Source of the DNA: Streptomyces sp. NBC_00443 | GTDB lineage: Bacteria > Actinomycetota > Actinomycetes > Streptomycetales > Streptomycetaceae | Direction of reading: 5' to 3' | Assembly (NCBI RefSeq): GCF_036014175.1 | Contig: NZ_CP107917.1 | Coordinates: 6,324,001 to 6,388,000, forward strand | Length of the DNA: 64,000 bases | Shown: in pieces, positions 57,899-64,000 of the stretch | How the letters are laid out: each line of letters begins with the position of its first letter | How positions within the stretch are numbered: position 1 is the first letter of the stretch | Translations under genes and position numbers: made by a program | The notes under the pieces: generated by a model | Told to the model about the DNA's origin: nothing | What the model saw: only the letters and a program-made list of their open reading frames with translations | Database searches by the model: none

Positions 57899-58447
57899 GT
57901 GGCCAAGAAGTCATTTGCTCTCAACACCGAGCCGCACGTCGCCGACGTCGGGGGGACGGAACTCGCCTTTCAGCCCGAGGTCATGGGCGATGAGTTCATG
58001 GACGCGCTCGGCGAGCTGCGCGAGGCGCAGAAAGCCGCCTCCGGCATCGACCTGGAGGACTTGCAGACCCTCGACCCGGACGCGCTGCGCAGCGCCTCGC
58101 GCGGCCTTCGCGGGTTCCTCGCACAGCTGATGCTGCCCGAGTCGGCCGAGCTGTTCACGCGCCTGGACGTCGTCGCGGACGGGGCGGTCGTCGGCTCCTA
58201 CCAGGACCGCGAGGAGGCGCAGCAGCACGCCGACGGGATCGCCGGCGCGAAGGTGCAAGACGCCCTGCGGCTGCCGGACCGGGTCCTCGTGGAACTCATG
58301 GAATGGGTGACCGAGCTGTACGGCGGAGGTGCCGACCAGCGCCCTCCTACGTCGTCCTCCGCCTCTGCTCCGCGATCGCAGAAGGGTGGGAGGCGTGGGA
58401 TGGGAGTCTCGCCCTCCAGGGTGTCGACCCCCGCAGCTGGACGCTAA
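57899..58447 (+). CDS. Tail assembly chaperone (G-like)
   Basis: A 182-residue protein from GTG 57899. Features are F-x-L-N-x-E-P-H-V-A, FMDALGELREAQ, LRGFLAQLMLPESAELFTRLDVV and LPDRVLVELMEWVTELYGG, typical of the N-terminal tail assembly chaperone just before a tape measure gene. The last 35 residues (Ser/Pro/Arg-rich) overlap the -1 frame that continues as the T part. Confidence 0.75.
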   Translation: MAKKSFALNTEPHVADVGGTELAFQPEVMGDEFMDALGELREAQKAASGIDLEDLQTLDPDALRSASRGLRGFLAQLMLPESAELFTRLDVVADGAVVGSYQDREEAQQHADGIAGAKVQDALRLPDRVLVELMEWVTELYGGGADQRPPTSSSASAPRSQKGGRRGMGVSPSRVSTPAAGR

Positions 58448-58689
58448 GGCGGATGCTCGCCGCCGCCGAGGCGCAGATGGACGCCGCGGCCGAGGACGAG
58501 CAGGAACGGGCCCGCAACCGGGCCAAGCTCTACGCGCCACCCGAGCGGGCTCGTCGACGGGCACCTCGTGCCCCTGACGCGCCGCGCCCCAAGCCCGCCG
58601 CCGGCGGTATGACGTTGGACGGCGCACAGGCACTCATGGCGCAGTTGGCGGCGCAGGACGCACAGCTCACCGGCAGGCGCAGCGGCTAA
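58303..58689 (+). CDS. Tail assembly chaperone, -1 frame extension (T-like)
   Basis: The -1 frame overlapping the end of the G-like gene is open from 58303 to the TAA at 58689. Its sequence SYVVLRLCSAIAEGWEAWDGS and WTLRRMLAAAEAQMDAAAEDEQERARNRAKLYAPP is typical of the frameshift part of GT chaperones. The slip should lie between about 58321 and 58350 (GGCGGAGGT to CCCTCCTA); no perfect slippery heptamer is evident. Confidence 0.65.
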   Translation: MGDRAVRRRCRPAPSYVVLRLCSAIAEGWEAWDGSLALQGVDPRSWTLRRMLAAAEAQMDAAAEDEQERARNRAKLYAPPERARRRAPRAPDAPRPKPAAGGMTLDGAQALMAQLAAQDAQLTGRRSG

Positions 58690-58730
58690 CCTGGGGACCA
58701 GGCCAGGCCGCGCGCCTCGCCGCTCTTCGC

Positions 58731-58774
58731 CGACTGGTTATGGGCCGGGCGTCGCCGCTGGTTAAGGGCCGGGC
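58731..58774 (+). promoter_or_regulatory. Late leader motif, tandem copies (tape measure)
   Basis: CGACTGGTTATGGGCCGGGC (58731-58750) and CCGCTGGTTAAGGGCCGGGC (58755-58774) lie in the 111-bp gap before ATG 58801. Confidence 0.7.
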
Positions 58775-58800
58775 AGCACCACTATCCGTGGGGTTGTCCG

Positions 58801-61800
58801 ATGGCCGGCGAGGAAGAGGACTACGGGTCCGCCCGGATCCGCATCGAGCTTGATGACGACGGCGCCGTAGCCGACTCGCAGGCGCTCGGGCAGCGGATCC
58901 AAACCGCGATCGACCGGGCTACCCGGAACATCGGGCAGCAGATCCGCCGGAACATCGAGCGGGGCCTGTCGGCGGCGATCTCCGTTCGGGTGGAGCCGGA
59001 TACCGCCCGGTTCGAGACGAGGCTCCAGAGGGCCCTACGTGGCCTGTCGACCGCCGTCGACGTCACCCCCGAGACGACCCGGTTTCAGATCCGTCTCGCG
59101 CGGGCGCTGCGCGGTCTGTCGGCGACGGTCGACGTCCGCCCCGACACCTCCCGGTTCGCGACCCGGCTGACGGCCGCCCTGCGCGGTCTCGGGAGCAGCG
59201 TCACCGTTCCGGTCGTCCCGGACGCCGCCACCTTCCAGGCGCGCGTACAGGCCGCGTTGCGGTCCCTCGGCACGGTCACCCTTCAAGCCACCATCGACCC
59301 GGACCGGTTCCGGGCGCGGGTGCAGAACGCGGTGCGCGGCCTGGCCGTCACGGTCGAGCTGCGCCCCGACATGAGCCGGTTTCAGGTCCGGCTCAACCGT
59401 GCCGTCCGGGGGATGACGGCGAACGTCCGAGTCGAGCCGGACGTCTCCCGGTTCGCCGCCCGGCTGCGCCTGCGGCTGCGCGCGCTGGGCACGGTCACGA
59501 TCCAGGCCGAGGCCGACGCCGTACGGTTCCGGCAACGGCTGGAGCGCGCCCTCCGCGGCCTGCCCCCGATCTCGATCCGCGTCGACCCGGACCTCACCCG
59601 CCTTAACCAGGCACTCACCAACCACCGGGCCGCACCCCTCGTCGTCCCTGTCGACCCGGACCGCGACCGGTTCCGCTCCGCGCTGTCGCGGATGTTCTCC
59701 GGGGTGGCCGGGATCGCCGCCCGCGCCGGCCGCGCGCTGACCGGGCTCCTCCAGTTCGGGGCGATCGGCATCGCCGCGGCCGGCGCCGCGTCCGGTGTCG
59801 GCGCGTTCCTGGCGGCGCTCGCCCCGGCCGCCGGGATCGTCGCCGCCCTCCCGGCCGTCATCGCCGGGGCCGCCGCGGCGATGGGCGCCCTGAAGCTCGC
59901 GACACAGGGCGTCGGCGACGCCCTGAAGGCAGGGTTCTCGGGGGACGCGGAGAAGTTCGCCGAGGCCCTGGAGAAGCTGAGCCCGGCCGCCCGCGAGGCC
60001 GTCACGGCGGTCACCGCGTTCCAGCCGAAGCTCAAGGAGCTTCAGCAGTCCGTACAAGAGTCGTTCTTTTCGAAGTTCGCCGACGACATCGCCCCGGCGG
60101 TCAAGAACCTGCTGCCCCTCGGGAAGGGGCTCCAGGGCATCGCCGGCGAGTTCGGCAAGGCGGCGTCGGAAGGCCTGAAGTTCGCGGCGAGTTCGCAGGC
60201 CCTCGGCCCGCTGAAGACGATCCTCGCGGGGACGAAGTCGGCGGTCTCCGGTCTGTCGACGGCGACCGCGCCCCTCGCGAAGGGGTTCCTCGACGTCGCC
60301 GCCGCCGTCCTGAAGGCGTTCGGGCCCGGGGTCGGCAAGAGCATCGCGCAGACCGGCGCCTCCCTGGGGACGAGCCTGTCGGCGTTCGCCGCGTCCGGCC
60401 GTGCCGTCGAGTGGGTCCGGGACGCGGTCGCCGTCTTCCGGCAGCTCGGCGAGATCGCGGGGAACGTCGGCGGGATCATCCGCGGCGTCTTCCAGGCCGG
60501 GGAGACGGCCGGCGCCGGATTCCTCGGGAACCTCGCGACGATCACGGGGCAGCTAGAAGCGTTCGTCAAGTCGGCCCAGGGACAGACGGCCCTACAGAAC
60601 ATCTTCGCCACGGTCGGCACGATCGCCGCCCAGCTCGGGCCGATCATCGGCGCCCTCGTCACACAGATCGGGGCGATCGCGCCGAGCCTCGCGCCGATCT
60701 TCACGGCGCTCGGTCCGGCGATCGTCAACCTGATCAACTCGCTCGGTCCGGCGCTCGCGCAGATCGCCCCCGCCCTGGCGACCGTCGGCACCGCCCTCGC
60801 CGACGGGCTCGCCGCCATCGGTCCCGCCCTCGGTCCCCTCGGCGGTGCCCTGGCGAGCATCCTGACCGCCCTCGCCCCGGTCCTGCCGCTGGTCGGGTCC
60901 CTGGCGAACATGGTCGCCTCCCTGCTGGCGCCAGCGCTACAGATCGTAGCGGCAGCGCTACAGCCTGTAATCAGTGCGCTGGTCGGCGCCCTGATGCCGA
61001 TCATCCCGCCCCTGACGCAAGCCTTCGCCGGGCTGCTCCAGGCGCTCATCCCGCTCGGTGTCGCCATCGGCCAGGCCCTCGGCCAAGCCGTCGCCGGGCT
61101 CGCCCCGCTCCTCGCGCAACTCGCCGGGGTGATCGTTCAGGTCGTCGTCGCGATCACCCCCCTGATCGCGCAGATCATCGCCGCCCTGCTGCCGGCGCTG
61201 CCGCCCCTGATCGCTGCCTTCAACGCGATCGTCGCGGCGGTGATCCCGCTCCTGCCGCCGATCCTCGGCCTGGTCCAGGCGCTCGTACCGCTCGTGTCGA
61301 CGATCATCCGGATCGTTGCGCCGATCCTCCAGGTCGCGGCAGCGTTCGCCGGGTGGGCGGCGATCAACATCGTCGTCCCGCTGATCTCGCTGATCGTCGG
61401 CGCCCTCGGCAAGCTGATCGGGATCCTGACGACGGTCGTCAACTTCGTCACCAGTTTCGTCAACGCGGTGATTGCTGGTTTCAAGTACCTGTACAACGTC
61501 CTCGTCGGGAACTCGATCATCCCCGACTTGATCAACGGGATCATCCGGTGGATTCGGCAGCTCCCGGGGCGTGCCGCGAGTGCCCTCTCGTCGATCGTGT
61601 CGGCGATCGTCGGGCCGATCCGCCGCGCCGCCTCCTCGGCTCTGTCGGCGGCCTCCAAGTTCGTCAGTGACGTCGTCGCCGCGGTGCGCAAGCTGCCGGG
61701 TCAGGCCGCGAGCGCCCTGTCCAACGCGAAGACGGCGCTCGTCTCCGCTGGCCGCGACCTGATCCGAGGCATGATCAACGGCGTTAAGGAGATGGCCGGT

Positions 61801-62949
61801 TCGATCGCCTCGGCCGCGAAGGAAGTCGTATCCGGCGCGATCTCCTCGGCGAAGAACGCCCTCGGGATCTCCTCGCCGTCCAAGGTGTTCCGGCAGATCG
61901 GCCGGGACACCGGCCGCGGCTTCATCGCCGGTCTGACCGGCACCGCCGCCCAGATCAAGGCGACGACGGACAAGGTCGCGAAGTCGATCATCCGGGCGTT
62001 CGAGGGGCGCCGCTCCACGCTCGATGACCGGCTGGTCGCCATGGTCGACGCCGGGAACAAGAAGCTCCAGAAGCTCGCGACGCAGCGTGACGCCCTCGCG
62101 AAGCGGATCGCCGACGCGCAGAAGTTCGCGGCGGAGACGACGAAGGCCGCCGTCGACGCGTTCTCTCTGGCCAACCTGACGCAGGGCGCGGAGGCGTTCA
62201 CGGCGAGGACGATCACGTCCGGGCTGGAGGACGCCGTCGCCCGGGTGAAGGCGTTCAGCGCCGACCTCAACCGGCTCGCGCGCCGAGGGCTGCGTAAGGA
62301 TCTCCTCGCGCAGATCATCGGCCTCGGCCCTCAGCAGGGGGCGCAGCTCGCCGACGTGTTGGCCAACTCGACCAGCGACAACCTGAAGCGGATCAACAGC
62401 CTTCAGGGGCAGCTCACGAAGGCGGCCGGCGCCCTTGGCAACACCTCGGCCGACGTGCTGTATGACGCGGGGAAGAACGCCGGGCGCGGCTTCCTGGAGG
62501 GGCTGAAGGGTCAGCGCAAGTCCATCGAGAAGTTGATGTTGGACATTGCGCGGGGCATGCAGGCCGCCATCCGTACGGCGCTGAAGATCCGCAGCCCTTC
62601 ACGGGTGTTCATGCGGATCGGTGACATGACCGGGGCCGGTCTGCACATCGGTCTGCTTCGCCGTCTGTCGGCGCTCCAGACCGCGAGCCAGGCCGCGGCC
62701 CGGGTCATGGCCGACGGCATCGCCGCGCAGCTCCACGGGCTCAGCGCGGAGCCGATCCCGCTGACGCGCGGGCAGCGCTCGCGGCAGGCGTCCGACGCCG
62801 GGAACTTCGCCGCGTTGTTCCGCGGCCGAGGACCCGGAGGCCCCGGCACGGTGATCAATAACAACTGGGAGATCCGCGAGGTGGGCAATGCGCACGTGAC
62901 CGCGCAGCGCGTACTGAACCGGCTCGCGTTCGATGCGGGAGTGAGCTGA
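58801..62949 (+). CDS. Tape measure protein
   Basis: A 1382-residue protein. Residues about 56-305 hold ten about 25-residue repeats of the form V.V.PD.SRF..RL..ALRGL. A Gly/Ala hydrophobic segment (about 310-375), long helical regions rich in Ala/Ile/Pro (about 620-880), and C-terminal ISSPSKVFRQIGRDTGRGFIAGL and IRSPSRVFMRIGDMTGAGLHIGL repeats follow, the last two being characteristic of tape measure proteins. It sets tail length and is extruded during infection. Confidence 0.9.
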   Translation: MAGEEEDYGSARIRIELDDDGAVADSQALGQRIQTAIDRATRNIGQQIRRNIERGLSAAISVRVEPDTARFETRLQRALRGLSTAVDVTPETTRFQIRLARALRGLSATVDVRPDTSRFATRLTAALRGLGSSVTVPVVPDAATFQARVQAALRSLGTVTLQATIDPDRFRARVQNAVRGLAVTVELRPDMSRFQVRLNRAVRGMTANVRVEPDVSRFAARLRLRLRALGTVTIQAEADAVRFRQRLERALRGLPPISIRVDPDLTRLNQALTNHRAAPLVVPVDPDRDRFRSALSRMFSGVAGIAARAGRALTGLLQFGAIGIAAAGAASGVGAFLAALAPAAGIVAALPAVIAGAAAAMGALKLATQGVGDALKAGFSGDAEKFAEALEKLSPAAREAVTAVTAFQPKLKELQQSVQESFFSKFADDIAPAVKNLLPLGKGLQGIAGEFGKAASEGLKFAASSQALGPLKTILAGTKSAVSGLSTATAPLAKGFLDVAAAVLKAFGPGVGKSIAQTGASLGTSLSAFAASGRAVEWVRDAVAVFRQLGEIAGNVGGIIRGVFQAGETAGAGFLGNLATITGQLEAFVKSAQGQTALQNIFATVGTIAAQLGPIIGALVTQIGAIAPSLAPIFTALGPAIVNLINSLGPALAQIAPALATVGTALADGLAAIGPALGPLGGALASILTALAPVLPLVGSLANMVASLLAPALQIVAAALQPVISALVGALMPIIPPLTQAFAGLLQALIPLGVAIGQALGQAVAGLAPLLAQLAGVIVQVVVAITPLIAQIIAALLPALPPLIAAFNAIVAAVIPLLPPILGLVQALVPLVSTIIRIVAPILQVAAAFAGWAAINIVVPLISLIVGALGKLIGILTTVVNFVTSFVNAVIAGFKYLYNVLVGNSIIPDLINGIIRWIRQLPGRAASALSSIVSAIVGPIRRAASSALSAASKFVSDVVAAVRKLPGQAASALSNAKTALVSAGRDLIRGMINGVKEMAGSIASAAKEVVSGAISSAKNALGISSPSKVFRQIGRDTGRGFIAGLTGTAAQIKATTDKVAKSIIRAFEGRRSTLDDRLVAMVDAGNKKLQKLATQRDALAKRIADAQKFAAETTKAAVDAFSLANLTQGAEAFTARTITSGLEDAVARVKAFSADLNRLARRGLRKDLLAQIIGLGPQQGAQLADVLANSTSDNLKRINSLQGQLTKAAGALGNTSADVLYDAGKNAGRGFLEGLKGQRKSIEKLMLDIARGMQAAIRTALKIRSPSRVFMRIGDMTGAGLHIGLLRRLSALQTASQAAARVMADGIAAQLHGLSAEPIPLTRGQRSRQASDAGNFAALFRGRGPGGPGTVINNNWEIREVGNAHVTAQRVLNRLAFDAGVS

Positions 62950-64000
62950 TGGCGGCCGAGTGGTACCTGAACTACGGCGGCGTCGAGGTCGCCAACCATG
63001 CCCGGCTGGAGGCGTACCTCGAAACCGTCGGCTCCCCGCTGTCGAGTCAGGGGGCGTGCGGCTGCCCCTCGTTCGGCGCCGCGATGCTGGAAGAGCTGCC
63101 GTACACCACGCCGGACGACCCCGACTCGCCGGCACCGTGGTACGACCCCGACGTCCCGGCGAGTCTCGAGTTCGCCGGGCTCCTGGTCCTCGACGTCGCC
63201 GGGCTCGACGACTACCCGGTCCAACGCACGGTGACCGGGGGGATCGCCGGGGGCGGCGCCATCGGCCCGGCCCGCGCGCTGCCCCGCACGATCACCGTCA
63301 CCGCCCTCGTCCTCGGCGCTACCTGCTGCGGGGTGGACTACGGGCTCCACTGGCTCGGGCAGGTGCTCCAGGGGTGCACGTCCGGGGAGTGCGACGGGGA
63401 CTGTCTCCAGGTGTTCAACTGCTGCCCCGGGGAGGAGCTGACCCCCGAGGAGTTCCAGACCCGGCACCGGCGGACGCTGCGCCGGGTCGCCCTCGTCGAG
63501 GGGCCGCGGGTGACCGCGCGCGCCGGCGACGGCTGCGGGATCGGCGAGTGCCAGAACGGCGCGGACATTCTCACCGTGGAGTTCGTCCTCACGGCGGCCG
63601 TGCCGTGGCTGTGGACGGACCCCATGCCGGTGCTGGAGGTCACCCCGCCCATGGACCTCGACGGGTCGTGTGTGGAGTGGTGCGTCCACCCGGCCGGGGA
63701 CGCCGGGTGTCCGGGCGGCTGCCGGTTCGCCGACTGCCCGGACCCGACCGCGGCGTGTGCCGACACCCGCTGTGCGGTCGACCCTCCTCCGCTGCCCGGG
63801 TCGCCGCTGAACACCTGCTTCTGCCTCCCCCTGGCGTCGGAGCGGGCCTGCTACGAGATGGACCTCACCGGCCGGCCGAACTGGTCGTCGGACGTGCCGG
63901 TCATCACCGTCCGCTCGGGGTCGTCGGAGCTGCGGAACCTGACGATCGAGATCTACGAGCAGAGCGAGGAGGGCCTGACGTGCGAGGAGACCGCCGACAT
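62949..64000 (+). CDS. Minor tail protein, 3' end outside window
   Basis: ATG 62949 overlaps the tape measure stop (TGATG) and the frame is open to the window end (350 residues visible). WYLNYGGVEVANHARLEAYLETVG, DYPVQRTVTGGIAGGGAIGPARALPRTITVTALVLG and FQTRHRRTLRRVALVEGP fit the first minor tail (distal-tail-like) protein after tape measure. Residues 230-290 are exceptionally Cys-rich (CPGGCRFADCPDPTAACADTRC). Confidence 0.75.
   Translation, partial: MAAEWYLNYGGVEVANHARLEAYLETVGSPLSSQGACGCPSFGAAMLEELPYTTPDDPDSPAPWYDPDVPASLEFAGLLVLDVAGLDDYPVQRTVTGGIAGGGAIGPARALPRTITVTALVLGATCCGVDYGLHWLGQVLQGCTSGECDGDCLQVFNCCPGEELTPEEFQTRHRRTLRRVALVEGPRVTARAGDGCGIGECQNGADILTVEFVLTAAVPWLWTDPMPVLEVTPPMDLDGSCVEWCVHPAGDAGCPGGCRFADCPDPTAACADTRCAVDPPPLPGSPLNTCFCLPLASERACYEMDLTGRPNWSSDVPVITVRSGSSELRNLTIEIYEQSEEGLTCEETAD

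Noticed and set aside
1..64000. tRNA genes, integrase, attachment site, rRNA
   Set aside because: I looked for TPsiC-type GTTCGA/GGTTC contexts and for integrase or recombinase motifs and saw none outside coding context; lifestyle cannot be judged from this window.

Overview
The window is a 64 kb segment of a tailed (siphovirus-type) bacteriophage genome. Very high GC, near-exclusive G/C third codon positions, frequent GTG starts, tight ATGA/GTGA overlaps and actinobacterial-style small membrane and Cys-rich proteins point to an actinobacterial host, most likely Streptomyces or a relative. This is inference; no host gene, integrase or tRNA is visible. Both ends are cut inside genes (2..844 and 62949..64000).

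Layout. (1) 1-9.4 kb: small accessory genes, a divergent HTH plus GIY-YIG unit (2872..3523), and a run of membrane proteins (4510..8556) resembling Streptomyces plasmid spread (Spd/Sec31-like) genes. (2) 9.4-22.4 kb: about 20 mostly unrecognised early-type genes organised by seven near-identical promoters, each TTGACA-like/17 bp/TACTCT-like with a palindromic operator (best copy TGCCTACTGAGTAGGCA) as the spacer. A small leftward gene (9375..9689) sits at the first copy and is the candidate regulator. Almost every gap in this block holds a perfect GC-rich hairpin. Recognisable products are a ParB-type HTH protein, a LAGLIDADG-like/SANT protein, a PP2C-type phosphatase and a NERD nuclease-like membrane protein. 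(3) 22.5-27.5 kb: a 7-deazaguanine DNA-modification operon: ParB-like protein, two DpdA-type transglycosylases, QueC, QueD, QueE (frame-shifted) and FolE. Together they would make preQ0 from GTP and exchange it into phage DNA. (4) 27.6-39.3 kb: head genes: terminase subunits, portal, a 1225-residue MuF/2H-phosphoesterase/protease fusion, scaffold and capsid joined by an apparent -1 shift. (5) 39.3-54.1 kb: an unusually large block of Cys-rich, modular repeat proteins (601 and 1971 residues) and repeat fibre-like proteins, three of them followed by a small partner gene. (6) 54.2-64 kb: major tail protein, a glycosyltransferase-like gene, head-tail connectors, tail assembly chaperones with -1 frameshift, tape measure protein and the start of a minor tail protein.

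Two regulatory systems stand out: the operator-in-spacer promoters of the early block, and a 20-nt leader motif (CCGCTGGTTNTGGGCCGGGC) found eight times at five loci, always just upstream of a structural gene (scaffold/capsid, fibre, major tail, tail chaperone, tape measure). The second appears to be an undescribed late-gene leader element.
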